64,000 bases of DNA from Tissierellia bacterium (GTDB taxonomy: Bacteria; Bacillota; Clostridia; Tissierellales; Peptoniphilaceae): positions 1 to 64,000 of the forward strand of contig JAUMWX010000004.1 of assembly GCA_030529425.1 (NCBI GenBank), given 5' to 3'. The position numbers and the translations under genes were made by a program. The notes beneath the pieces were generated by a model, which was given only the letters and a program-made list of their open reading frames with translations, searched no databases and was not told where the DNA came from. Numbering within the stretch: position 1 is the first letter of the stretch; every line of letters begins with the position of its first letter. Below are positions 1 to 8,388 of the stretch, in pieces.

Positions 1-2912
1 GGTCCTATTGTAAATATTACATTTCCTTCGGCATCGTTTTTTGTTTTTGAAATTATAGGTTCAGAACCTCTATTTCTAAATAGTAGTGTCAATTCTTTTA
101 ACTCGAATTCAAATTGATCCGCTTCCAAATCCTTATTTTCCAGAATTTTTTTTGCTTCTATTTTAACGTTTGTAGGTTTTGCCTTATATGAATTGATAAA
201 TTTCGGTATTACATTATCAGCATAGTTAATAGCATGTATCAACTGACCGCTACCGTTATCAGTTACTACTACTTCAACATTGTAAGCTCTATCATCATAA
301 GTAATCCCGGCTTCACTTCCTGCAAGTTCTCTAATTACAAAATTATATCTTCCCGCATTTTGAAAATAAATTTGATTAAATATTATTTCACCATCTGCTT
401 TATTAGTTACAGTATCAATTACCCTATTCTTTTGAACATCAAATATTTCAAAAGAGAATGCGCCATCTTCAAGATTTTTGCCGCTCAACTCTTTTGATGC
501 TCTAAGTATAACACTTGCTTGTTTAGCTGTATAAGTATTGACAAATGTAGGAATTTTATTCTCAGGATACTCGATGCTTGCAACTAATTGTCCAAGACCG
601 TTATCAGTAACATTGACCTTTATTAGATACTCGTTGGCATCATAAGCTATACCGCCAAGTATACCTTTTACTTCCTTAAGTCTATATGTCTTTTCGCCGG
701 CTTTATCTACCTTAATACCGTTAAATATAACTTTACCTTCAGAATTGTTAAAATTTGTTCCAAGCGTTTTATTATCGGTAACATCAAATAATTCAAATTC
801 GAACATATTTGGAAGCAACCCTTTTCCTATTAATTCCTTTTTTGCTTCAATCGCAAATAAAGCCGGTTTTGTTTCATATCTGTTGACAAATTTAGGTTTT
901 TCAGGAGTTGCGTATTCTACTACAGGAATCAATTCACCCTTGTTATTTTCTGTTACTTTAACAGTTATTTCGTGTTGGTTTTCATCATATACTATTCCCG
1001 GAACTTTTCCCTTTATTTCCCTTACTATATATTTTTTCTCAACAGCTTCCGTAAATGTTAATTTATTAAAAACTATATCACCTACTTCATTATTTGAAAC
1101 TTTTTGTAATACTTGAGAAGAATCTTTATCAACCAACTCAAACTCAAAAGCTCCGTCAGTCAATTGCTTTCCGATTAATTCTTTATTCATCGATAAAACT
1201 ACATCTACAGGAGTTTTAATAAACGTATTTGTTACTTCTGCAATATAGTTATCTGAATTATTAAGTATATTTGATTTATACTTTTCTACAGGTAACTCTT
1301 CTACAGTGTAAACACTTTTTCCTTCAGCAATATTTTCTTTATATTCCGGCAAGTTTTCCCAAATAACTTGATTTTGATTTGGTAATAACTGTTTTACTGG
1401 TCCATATTTAACGCCATCTCTATACAGTTGGAATTCAACTACCGGTCTGTTTGCGGCATCTCCGCTTACCCATGATTTGTTTACTGTAAAATTAATCTTA
1501 GTTCTCTCGTTCTTTATTTGTCTGATTGCTCCCTTTTCACCAACTCTTAATTTTAATTGGATATTTTCATTTTTATAACCAAGAGGAGTTTTTTCAATAA
1601 TAGTAAATTCACCTTGTTTAGCAACTGCGGAATCTATTTGACTAGTCATAGCACGACCCATTTCATTAGTAACTATATTTTCGAAAAAGCTTCCATCAGG
1701 ATTTCTTACTTCAAACTCAACCCCTTGAATAGGTTTGTTGGTATCTTTATCTGATTTATATAATATTATTTTATATGCTACATCTATGGTAATAGTTCCA
1801 CCTTGTGAATACTTGCTGGAACGAGTGACAAGTGATTCCGTAGTATTTCTGTCGTCCGCTATAGTCATTGGGGTTTCATCTGAAAATAGTTGTGCTATAT
1901 TTCCAACATCACTTCCGTCAGCCGGAGAAGTTGTATAATAATCAAGCATATACGGTCTGTTACCTGAATTTTTTATTTCAATTTCAAACCTTTGGTAATT
2001 ATCAAAAAATTGAATTGTATAATCTACATCTTTAACTAGGGTTACTTTGTCATCCAACTGATAACCTTGATTGACTTTACTTCCCGTTGTAAGTTCAAAA
2101 GTCTCCGGAATAAACTGCATAGGTCCGTGCTCTTGACTAACTCTATCTTTAATTCTCATAGTATTATAATGTTTTTTTGAAGCATTTATACGAATTCTCC
2201 AAGGATGAACAAATATTTCTTCTCCATTATAACCGAATGTTTCCGAGGTAACGCTCCTCTTAGCTATTACCCCCATATATTTTGCAAAATTTTCTTTTCC
2301 TACAACTCCACTGTTATCGGTAGGCTCACTTTTTTTGATTAAATACTTAATAGTTACATCCTTTAAGTTTTTAAAATTTGTAAATGTAACAGATGTTGTC
2401 GCAATCAACTTGCTTACATCAAGTGTCATAAAGAAGTCTCCTTTTATGTCCTTGACAGTATCTGAATTAAGCTTTAATCTGTATGCTTCTAAATTCTGTA
2501 ACACAACTTTTACAGAACCTCCCTTTTGATCCCCATTAGAAGTTACCGTTCCAACCCCTAGTACTAAACCTTCTTTTGTAAACTCTATAACTTCTTTATC
2601 TTTAAGATTAAATGGGGCAGGTACATCAAACATAAAGTAATCACCATCTTTTACAATCCCATTATATGCGGATAAATCAAATTTTACCCAAAAAGCATAG
2701 GAATTCCCCCTTACAAGCACATGTACGCCATCAGAGTTAGGTAAGTTCTCCCTACCGTCATTTCTTTTGTAAATACCCACTTCTGTCAATACGTTTTTCA
2801 ATTCTTTTGCTTCCTGAGCTTCAACTTTTGGCTGACCTGTAAAAACAAAGGTCAAAACCATCATAATTGAAAGAAAGAAAGCAAAAATTCTATTAATATT
2901 TTTTTTGTTCAT
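1..2912 (-). CDS. large secreted surface adhesin / fibre protein, 3' part cut by window edge
   Basis: The frame is open from an ATG at 2912 (AAGGAG six bases upstream) to the window edge, about 970 codons without a stop. Residues 1-32 form a signal peptide ending VEA-QE. Residues of about 35-370 look like an adhesin head (the motif IVKDGDYFMFDVP is typical of MSCRAMM-like domains). A Cna_B/SpaA-like domain follows at about 380-465 (KPIQGVEFEV, IIEKTPLGY), then a Cna B-type domain at about 475-560 (VNKSWVSGD, YTVEELP). From about residue 562 there are four tandem units of about 115 residues, the last one cut. Each has KKEL-like, FEFEL, GIxYD and FVNxY motifs, as in Spy0128/FctA pilin domains that form Lys-Asn isopeptide bonds. 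A cell-wall anchor would lie outside the window. The role as an adhesin or fibre is inferred from the domains; the ligand is unknown. Confidence 0.85.
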   Translation of the reverse strand, partial: MNKKNINRIFAFFLSIMMVLTFVFTGQPKVEAQEAKELKNVLTEVGIYKRNDGRENLPNSDGVHVLVRGNSYAFWVKFDLSAYNGIVKDGDYFMFDVPAPFNLKDKEVIEFTKEGLVLGVGTVTSNGDQKGGSVKVVLQNLEAYRLKLNSDTVKDIKGDFFMTLDVSKLIATTSVTFTNFKNLKDVTIKYLIKKSEPTDNSGVVGKENFAKYMGVIAKRSVTSETFGYNGEEIFVHPWRIRINASKKHYNTMRIKDRVSQEHGPMQFIPETFELTTGSKVNQGYQLDDKVTLVKDVDYTIQFFDNYQRFEIEIKNSGNRPYMLDYYTTSPADGSDVGNIAQLFSDETPMTIADDRNTTESLVTRSSKYSQGGTITIDVAYKIILYKSDKDTNKPIQGVEFEVRNPDGSFFENIVTNEMGRAMTSQIDSAVAKQGEFTIIEKTPLGYKNENIQLKLRVGEKGAIRQIKNERTKINFTVNKSWVSGDAANRPVVEFQLYRDGVKYGPVKQLLPNQNQVIWENLPEYKENIAEGKSVYTVEELPVEKYKSNILNNSDNYIAEVTNTFIKTPVDVVLSMNKELIGKQLTDGAFEFELVDKDSSQVLQKVSNNEVGDIVFNKLTFTEAVEKKYIVREIKGKVPGIVYDENQHEITVKVTENNKGELIPVVEYATPEKPKFVNRYETKPALFAIEAKKELIGKGLLPNMFEFELFDVTDNKTLGTNFNNSEGKVIFNGIKVDKAGEKTYRLKEVKGILGGIAYDANEYLIKVNVTDNGLGQLVASIEYPENKIPTFVNTYTAKQASVILRASKELSGKNLEDGAFSFEIFDVQKNRVIDTVTNKADGEIIFNQIYFQNAGRYNFVIRELAGSEAGITYDDRAYNVEVVVTDNGSGQLIHAINYADNVIPKFINSYKAKPTNVKIEAKKILENKDLEADQFEFELKELTLLFRNRGSEPIISKTKNDAEGNVIFTIG

Positions 2913-3286
2913 ATTTTCTCCTTAATTTTAATAATAGATTACAATTAAACACCTTTTCTGTTCCCCAAATTATAATATTGATTATAATAGTCACACTTTT
3001 TATTTTATACAATTTTAAAAAATTTTACAATTATTTATATTAATTAATACAAGTAATTGATCTAAAAATATTATTTTTTAAAAGTATAATTATTATAATA
3101 TTTGTTTAAAATAAAAACATTTAAAGAGTTATTAGAATTTTGAATCATTGAACTTCAATTTTAAAAATTAGATTCTCTAAATTTTCTTCGTACATATATT
3201 TTTATATTTTATAATTTTAAACTATAAGGTCCTGTATTTGTAAAAATTTTACAATACTTTTTAGTTTTCTAATATAAAATAACATT
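2913..3286. other. AT-rich intergenic region between the surface gene and lysS
   Basis: There is no open reading frame of note. It holds the candidate promoter at 3002-3030 and an imperfect hairpin at 3234-3257 (GTATT..GTAAA / TTTAC.AATAC). A T-run follows that hairpin only on the plus strand, so it does not look like the lysS terminator. I see no clear terminator for lysS. Confidence 0.6.
3002..3030 (-). promoter_or_regulatory. candidate promoter of the surface protein gene
   Basis: On the minus strand TTGTAA (3030-3025) is followed after 17 bases by TAAAAT (3007-3002). Transcription would start near 2995, leaving a leader of about 80 bases. The surroundings are very AT-rich, so a chance match is possible. 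Confidence 0.4.
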
Positions 3287-4792
3287 TTACTGTTCTTCAG
3301 AATCTTCATTGTCGGAAGATTGTTTGATAAGTGGCTTCATTGTCGGGAATAATAATACATCTCTTATTGTTGTTTGGTTTGTAAGGAACATGACCAATCT
3401 GTCAATTCCTATACCAAGACCTCCCGTTGGAGGCAAACCTACTTCAAGAGCGTTTATGAAGTCCGTATCCATCATTTGAGCTTCATCATCCCCCTTATCT
3501 CTAAGTTCAACTTGTCTTTCAAATCTTTCTTTTTGATCTAAAGCATCATTTAACTCGCTGAAAGCATTTCCCAATTCCGAGCCTAAAACAAAGGCTTCAA
3601 ATCTTTGAGTCATTTTAGGATTCTTCGGATTTCTTTTTGCCAACGGTGATATTTCAACGGGGTATTGATACACAAATGTCGGTTGTTGCATTTTGTCTTC
3701 GGCAAACTCTTCAAAGAACGCGGCTATAATATCTCCCAATTTTGAGTCTTCGTCTATTTCTACATTCTTTTCTTTAGCTATTTTCCTTGCTTCCTCAACA
3801 TCCTCAATATTTTCAAAATCAACTCCTGAATACTCTTTAATCGCTTCCACCATTGTAATTCTTTTCCAAGGTGGTGTAAAGTCAATAATTTTCCCTTGAT
3901 ACTCTACTTTAGTATCCCCGTTAACTTCTTTACAAACTTCCGATACCATGCTTTCGGTAATTTCCATCATATCTTCATAGTCGGCATATGCCTGATACAA
4001 TTCTATAGCGGTGTATTCCGGGTTATGTTTAGCGTCCATCCCTTCATTTCTGAACATTCTTCCCATTTCGTACACTTTGTCAAATCCACCTACTATTAAC
4101 CTTTTAAGGTATAGCTCATTTGCAATTCTTAAATACATATCTATGTCCAAAGTATTGTGGTGAGTGATAAACGGTCTGGCATTTGCTCCGCCGGCAATGG
4201 TATTCAATATCGGTGTTTCAACCTCAAGGAATCCTCTGCTGTCCAGGAATTTTCTAATTGATGATAATATTTTAGTTCTTTTTCTGAACACTTCTTTAAT
4301 TTCAGGATTAACAATTAAATCGACATATCTTTGTCTGTACCTCAAATCCATGTCTTTCAAACCGTGAAACTTTTCAGGTAAAATCTGTAGGGATTTCGTA
4401 AGCAATGTGAACTCTTTCGTCAAAATAGTAATTTCTCCGGTTTGTGTTCTAACAACCTCACCTACTACATGAACGATATCTCCCATATCAATTTTTTTAA
4501 CTTGATCATATTTTTCTTTACCTATCTGATCTATCTTATTAAATAATTGAATTCTTGCCGTATCATCTTGTAAGACCATAAAATTTATCTTTCCATGACC
4601 TCTTTTTACAAGAATTCTTCCGGCTACAGAAACTGTTTTCCCCTCAAAATTCTCAAAGTCATTCAGTATTTCTATCGCTTTTGTATCGACATTTACTTTC
4701 TCTATAAGATGAGGGTCATTTCCGGACTCTTTTAAATCTTTCAATTTATCTCTTTTTATTTGAAGCATTTCATTGATGTTAAGTTCTTGCAT
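3287..4792 (-). CDS. lysS: lysyl-tRNA synthetase, class II
   Basis: The 501-residue protein has normal class II LysRS length and charges tRNA-Lys in the cytoplasm. An N-terminal OB-fold anticodon-binding domain spans about residues 50-150 ([16 protein letters not shown]). The catalytic core follows, with motif 2 around [15 protein letters not shown] and motif 3 near the end ([16 protein letters not shown]). The start ATG at 4792 has GAGGTAG five bases upstream, and the gene begins four bases after the greA stop, so the two are probably cotranscribed. The C-terminus is acidic (NEDSEEQ). No T-box leader is visible. Confidence 0.97.
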   Translation of the reverse strand: MQELNINEMLQIKRDKLKDLKESGNDPHLIEKVNVDTKAIEILNDFENFEGKTVSVAGRILVKRGHGKINFMVLQDDTARIQLFNKIDQIGKEKYDQVKKIDMGDIVHVVGEVVRTQTGEITILTKEFTLLTKSLQILPEKFHGLKDMDLRYRQRYVDLIVNPEIKEVFRKRTKILSSIRKFLDSRGFLEVETPILNTIAGGANARPFITHHNTLDIDMYLRIANELYLKRLIVGGFDKVYEMGRMFRNEGMDAKHNPEYTAIELYQAYADYEDMMEITESMVSEVCKEVNGDTKVEYQGKIIDFTPPWKRITMVEAIKEYSGVDFENIEDVEEARKIAKEKNVEIDEDSKLGDIIAAFFEEFAEDKMQQPTFVYQYPVEISPLAKRNPKNPKMTQRFEAFVLGSELGNAFSELNDALDQKERFERQVELRDKGDDEAQMMDTDFINALEVGLPPTGGLGIGIDRLVMFLTNQTTIRDVLLFPTMKPLIKQSSDNEDSEEQ

Positions 4793-4796
4793 CCGA

Positions 4797-5279
4797 CTAC
4801 CTCACAATTTCTAAAATCTTGTATTGAATTGTAGTTACTTTAGTAACAACATCAACAATTTCACCTACAGTCTTATTTAACAGTCCTCTTCCTACAGGAG
4901 ATTCGTTTGATATCTTATTTTCCGCTATATCGGCCTCAATCGTACCAACTATTGATAAGATCATTTCCTTGTCTTTTTTTAAATCTAAAATTTTAACCGT
5001 ATCTCCTATATTAACCTTTTTAACATCGGAATCATTATCTTTTTTTTGAATTATTTCAGCATTTTCAATTTGGTTTTCCAATTCTTTTATTCTTTCTTCA
5101 ACCGATGCCTGCTCAGCTTTTGCTTCATCATACTCGGCATTTTCAGATAAATCCCCAAATCCTCTGGCAATCTTAATTTTTTCAGAAACTTCTCCTCTTT
5201 TTTGAGTAACAAGATACTCTAATTCTGTTTTAAGTTTCTCATATCCTTCTTTGGTCAATAATACTTTTTCTTCTATCAT
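4797..5279 (-). CDS. greA: transcript cleavage factor GreA
   Basis: GreA enters the RNA polymerase secondary channel and stimulates cleavage of backtracked RNA. The 160-residue length is standard. The N-terminal coiled coil carries the conserved acidic tip [13 protein letters not shown], which contains the catalytic Asp and Glu residues. The C-terminal FKBP-like domain contains [14 protein letters not shown]. It is first in a greA-lysS pair behind a consensus promoter. Confidence 0.96.
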   Translation of the reverse strand: MIEEKVLLTKEGYEKLKTELEYLVTQKRGEVSEKIKIARGFGDLSENAEYDEAKAEQASVEERIKELENQIENAEIIQKKDNDSDVKKVNIGDTVKILDLKKDKEMILSIVGTIEADIAENKISNESPVGRGLLNKTVGEIVDVVTKVTTIQYKILEIVR

Positions 5280-5301
5280 ACTACTCTCCTTTGTCCAACT
5301 T

Positions 5302-5330
5302 ATTATAATGATTTAGATAAGTTATGTCAA
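5302..5330 (-). promoter_or_regulatory. consensus sigma-A promoter of greA-lysS
   Basis: On the minus strand TTGACA (5330-5325), a 17-base spacer and TATAAT (5307-5302) match the vegetative consensus exactly. The -35 box abuts the stop codon of the HD hydrolase gene. An AAGGAG ribosome site follows before the greA ATG. Confidence 0.85.
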
Positions 5331-5924
5331 TCAAGTATTTATTATATGTCCTTTTTCAATTGATTTGTTTATTTCGCTCAATAAATAAGCATATATTTCA
5401 TCATTAAAATCTTTAATAGGCTCAATTCTCTTTAATATTTGGGATTTGGTAACACCGAACTCTCTCCAAGTACCGCCGTTTCCATCATTAATATTGGTCA
5501 ATATGGGCTGCAATCTGTCCATTGAATTTGCAAACTTGGATTCTAAAGTAATTTTACTTTCAAACTCTATCCATAAATTTTCAAACAGTTCAGCATTATC
5601 AAATGTAAGTTGTCCTTTTATTTTTTCAACTGCTAAAAGCTCTCGCTTGTGTTTTTCCTCATTTGCTTTTACATCATATGCGAATGTATCCCCGGCATAT
5701 ATTTCTACCAAATCATGAATTAATAACATCTTTATTACTTTTTCAACATTTACTTTATTCTTATAGTATTTACTTAGAAATAAAGACATTGTAGCAATAT
5801 GCCAAGAATGTTCGGCATCATTTTCCCTTCTTTCGGTTTTCAATACCTTCGTCCTTCTCAAAACACTTTTCATTTTCTCCAACTCTACGACAAAAGCCAA
5901 ATCTTTAAATATATCAAACTCCAC
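5331..5924 (-). CDS. HD-domain phosphohydrolase (YfbR/HDDC2-like)
   Basis: The 197-residue protein has the metal-binding motifs of the HD superfamily in order: AEHSWHIAT, IHDLVEIYAGD (the HD pair) and a later Asp in NSMDRLQP. The arrangement resembles YfbR/HDDC2 nucleotidases that dephosphorylate 5'-deoxynucleotides, but the substrate is inferred only. The start is GTG at 5924, seven bases after AAGGAG. It overlaps the end of the metallophosphoesterase gene by 11 bases, so translation is probably coupled. Confidence 0.8.
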   Translation of the reverse strand: MEFDIFKDLAFVVELEKMKSVLRRTKVLKTERRENDAEHSWHIATMSLFLSKYYKNKVNVEKVIKMLLIHDLVEIYAGDTFAYDVKANEEKHKRELLAVEKIKGQLTFDNAELFENLWIEFESKITLESKFANSMDRLQPILTNINDGNGGTWREFGVTKSQILKRIEPIKDFNDEIYAYLLSEINKSIEKGHIINT

Positions 5925-6609
5925 ACTCTATCTCCTTCGGTATAAAATTTAGTTTATCTGCGGATAAACAATAATACCTGATTCCGTTAATCTCTCCTTC
6001 AGGCATTGTAAATGCTGCAGGTCCGTGGATATGTCCATATAGTACAATGTTTATTCCGTATTGTTTGAATAATTTCTCAAATTCATTCGGTTTCATGTCC
6101 CTGTTAAAAGGAGGATAATGCATCATCGCAATCGTTTTGAAAAAATCTTCCTCAGGTTTATGGTTAATAGAAAGTTTTAACCTTTCTATTTCTCTATTTA
6201 AAATTTTTTCATCATTTTCATTAAAATTATTTGTATCTCTGCTAATCCAACCTCTGGTACCGACAATCCTGATTCCTTTATATACAAATGAATTATTCTG
6301 TAAAAATTGAATCGTTTTAAAACCTAATGAATTTAATTTGTTAAGTGAAGACCACCAATAATCATGATTACCTTTTAGAAGAATTTTTCTTCCCGGAAGT
6401 TTTTCAATCCTTTTCAAGTCCGATACGGCATTTTCAACTTTCATTGCCCACGAAATGTCCCCGGGGATTAAGACCAAATCTTCATCTCTTACAATCTTTT
6501 TCCAATTGCTGAATATTCTATTTTCGTAATCATCCCAATTTGGTCCGAAAATATTCATATCCTTATCTTTGGTCGCATCTAAATGTAAATCAGCTATAGC
6601 ATATATCAT
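5914..6609 (-). CDS. calcineurin-like metallophosphoesterase
   Basis: The 231-residue protein has the complete metallophosphoesterase signature: DLH near the start (IADLHLD), GDISW, GNHDYWW and a late YGHIHG. These coordinate two metals for phosphoester hydrolysis. There is no signal peptide, so it is probably cytoplasmic. It precedes and overlaps the HD hydrolase. The substrate cannot be told from the sequence. Confidence 0.88.
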   Translation of the reverse strand: MIYAIADLHLDATKDKDMNIFGPNWDDYENRIFSNWKKIVRDEDLVLIPGDISWAMKVENAVSDLKRIEKLPGRKILLKGNHDYWWSSLNKLNSLGFKTIQFLQNNSFVYKGIRIVGTRGWISRDTNNFNENDEKILNREIERLKLSINHKPEEDFFKTIAMMHYPPFNRDMKPNEFEKLFKQYGINIVLYGHIHGPAAFTMPEGEINGIRYYCLSADKLNFIPKEIECGV

Positions 6610-6626
6610 ATTTTACCTCATGCCAT

Positions 6627-6635
6627 ATTATAGCA
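6627..6635 (-). promoter_or_regulatory. extended -10 promoter of the metallophosphoesterase gene
   Basis: On the minus strand TGCTATAAT (6635-6627) is a full extended -10 element about 18 bases before the ATG. No good -35 box lies at 17 bases; TTGCTT is 19 bases away. Confidence 0.5.
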
Positions 6636-6670
6636 TAAGAATTTGAAAAAAAAGCAACTTGTAATCCAAA

Positions 6671-6898
6671 TCACTTCCCTTCAAATTCTTCTTTTAATAT
6701 TTCATAAAGAACTCTCGCCTCTTCACTTGTGAAAGTTATTCCTTTACTCATTCTTGTATGTTCTTCATTCCATTCTCTTAAATCAAATTTAGCTTCTCTC
6801 TCATTCCAGGAAACCAAATTTAACTCTTTTCTCCATCCTTTTGGGTTAACGGAAAGTATTCCTAAATTTTCTACGATTTCATATTTCAATTCAGCCAT
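6671..6898 (-). CDS. YdbC-like PC4 family single-strand nucleic-acid-binding protein
   Basis: This 75-residue protein matches the YdbC family of Firmicutes, small homologues of the eukaryotic cofactor PC4. Visible hallmarks are KGWRKELNLVSWN, KFDLREWNEEHTRMSKGI and FTSEEARVLYEIL. Family members form dimers that bind single-stranded DNA or RNA. The start ATG at 6898 follows AAGGAGA. That ribosome site sits next to a 29-bp palindrome (6914-6981) that overlaps the likely promoter, so autoregulation is possible. Confidence 0.85.
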   Translation of the reverse strand: MAELKYEIVENLGILSVNPKGWRKELNLVSWNEREAKFDLREWNEEHTRMSKGITFTSEEARVLYEILKEEFEGK

Positions 6899-6913
6899 AA
6901 TTCAATAATCTCC

Positions 6914-6981
6914 TTGTTTTATACCTTGACTAATTATATATACTATTCTAAATATATATAATTAGTCAAGGTATAAAACAA
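6914..6981. repeat. 29-bp perfect inverted repeat with 10-base spacer
   Basis: Left arm 6914-6942 (TTGTTTTATACC...) is the exact reverse complement of right arm 6953-6981 (...GGTATAAAACAA). It lies directly upstream of the ribosome site of the PC4-like gene. Because the promoter boxes sit in the arms, transcription from that promoter would carry only half of the palindrome. It therefore looks like an operator or cruciform site and not a terminator. Confidence 0.9.
6940..6969 (-). promoter_or_regulatory. candidate promoter inside the palindrome
   Basis: On the minus strand TTGACT (6969-6964), 18 bases and TAGTAT (6945-6940) could drive the PC4-like gene, starting near 6933. The symmetry gives a second TTGACT pointing the other way. 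Confidence 0.45.
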
Positions 6982-7552
6982 AATATTTTCAAATATCATA
7001 TTTTCATATAAATCTGTCTGAAACTAATTTCTAATTTTACAGCCTACTTGTTAAAAGTTCTAAAATCATTTAGAATAATATTGAGAGTTAGTGCTCTCGA
7101 GGTTCGTGTCGGTACAATATATTATATGATATGTTTCTTGATTGCTAGGTTAAAGCACTTGTTACCATCAATACGCCAAAACCCTATTATAATATCAAGA
7201 ACGCTAATTACAGTACTTAACAATCTTTGCATTAGAAGCAATGGCTTATCCTTATACCAAGAATTCTTGGATCTTTCAAACCATTTTTCTACCATTGTGC
7301 TAAATGCGGTTGGACAATTTAATTATCCACTTACATAGATTTACATCGAAAACAGTTTTGAATTTATGAGTGCAAACACGTCGAAAACTCCTTATTAAAC
7401 TAATTCTTCATTTATGCCGCATAGGTTTTTCTGAAGATTCTCATCAGACTGTTTTCATTCGTGATATTTGCGTTCCTAGGCATATATCATAATTAGCTAC
7501 ATATCTGTTCACTTCCATTTATAAATCTCATTGAGATTTTGCCGATACGAAC
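6982..7552 (-). pseudogene. unidentified region, probably decayed coding DNA
   Basis: No intact gene is present. On the minus strand one frame reads coding-like for about 400 bases but contains roughly eight stops. Its longest piece runs near 7302-7123 and includes STMVEKWFERSKNSWYKDK and LLSTVISVLDIIIGFWRIDG. A second frame has VFDVNLCKWIIKL. I cannot name the ancestor; a dead mobile element or lineage gene is possible. An AAGGAG near 7390 precedes only a short frame. An RNA gene has not been excluded. Confidence 0.35.
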
Positions 7553-7580
7553 AAAAAACGAGTCTTAGGACTCGTTTTTT
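7553..7580. terminator. bidirectional intrinsic terminator
   Basis: A 12-bp perfect stem AAAAAACGAGTC / GACTCGTTTTTT with loop TTAG has T-runs on both strands. It lies 17 bases after the stop of the TPM-domain gene (minus strand). Confidence 0.9.
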
Positions 7581-7596
7581 TTATCTTCTATCAATA

Positions 7597-8388
7597 TTAA
7601 AATTTATCACCTGAACCTGTGAATGTTCCCCCTCCCGACGACTTGTGCGTAGTAGTTGTAGAGCTTGAACCGCTGCCCGAACTCGATTTAGGAATCAGTC
7701 TTGAGGTGGTTGTTGTTGTAATAAAGTAATCTTTCGAAATATCAACACTTTGAACTAGATTAGTTCTCAAAGAATACACATTATTGCTCGGCTTTGGTGT
7801 TGCTGAATATTTTATTCCGAATTTTGCAAGTAAAAAAGCTAAAAGCCCTCCACCTCCTGCTCCAATAATATCCAAAATAGATATTGACTTTTCGGGAACT
7901 ATAACATTTCCTGCAACAGGACCTTTTTCTACAAAATCAGAAACTACTCCAACATATTTACTAAGAGCTTGATCAAATTTTTTATCTGATAAATACGGTT
8001 TAACAGATTTCAACAATTCCTTTTGATTTTGGTCGGTCATAATTCTCATGGCTTTATTTCCGGAAGCTGTGATATATATATATTTACTATCTGTTCTATT
8101 ATTTATAAAAAGCAATATTCCATCTTTGTCCGCACCAACCCTGTCTCTTAATTGAGAATCTGCATTCTCTCGAACATTGTCACCCATGTCTTCATCTGTA
8201 GTGAACAAATATACGGGTATGTTGTGAGCTTGAAATAATTTGCTCAATTTATTATTTGCCTCCGTTTTGGCGGATTCACTGAACAAATTTGCTCTATCAT
8301 CAATGTACTGAGATTGAGCATTATTAGAACCTGCAAATATAAATAAAATAGAAATTGACATCAGGATACTTAAAAATTTCTTTACCAT
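7597..8388 (-). CDS. TPM-domain membrane protein (YdjH-like)
   Basis: The 263-residue protein starts with a signal peptide (KKFLSILMSISILFIFAG). A TPM-fold domain spans about residues 28-155 (YIDDRANLFSE, DKDGILLFINN). A glycine-rich membrane segment follows near 168-190 (GAGGGGLLAFLLAKFG), and the tail is Ser/Thr/Gly-rich. The final SSGGGTFTGSGDKF is typical of YgcG/TPM proteins. With the two upstream genes it matches the Bacillus YdjG-YdjH-YdjI set, in which YdjG and YdjH form a membrane complex. It overlaps the upstream gene by seven bases. The molecular function of TPM proteins here is unknown. Confidence 0.75.
   Translation of the reverse strand: MVKKFLSILMSISILFIFAGSNNAQSQYIDDRANLFSESAKTEANNKLSKLFQAHNIPVYLFTTDEDMGDNVRENADSQLRDRVGADKDGILLFINNRTDSKYIYITASGNKAMRIMTDQNQKELLKSVKPYLSDKKFDQALSKYVGVVSDFVEKGPVAGNVIVPEKSISILDIIGAGGGGLLAFLLAKFGIKYSATPKPSNNVYSLRTNLVQSVDISKDYFITTTTTSRLIPKSSSGSGSSSTTTTHKSSGGGTFTGSGDKF

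Noticed and set aside
3234..3257. Hairpin after lysS as its terminator
   Set aside because: The T-run follows it only on the plus strand, where no gene ends; on the minus strand it is followed by ACAGGACC.
7081..7125. tRNA-like T-arm (GAGGTTCGTGTC) near 7098
   Set aside because: No acceptor or anticodon stem can be formed around it.
7048..7338. Plus-strand 96-codon open frame in the unexplained segment
   Set aside because: No ribosome site or recognisable family; the opposite strand has more protein-like sequence.
7340..7460. Hammerhead-ribozyme-like core on the minus strand (CTGATGA ... AGAAA, with AAAACAGT / ACTGTTTT pairing about 100 bases apart)
   Set aside because: The core has an extra A before GAAA, stem II would have a two-base loop, and no NUH cleavage triplet precedes the 3' arm.
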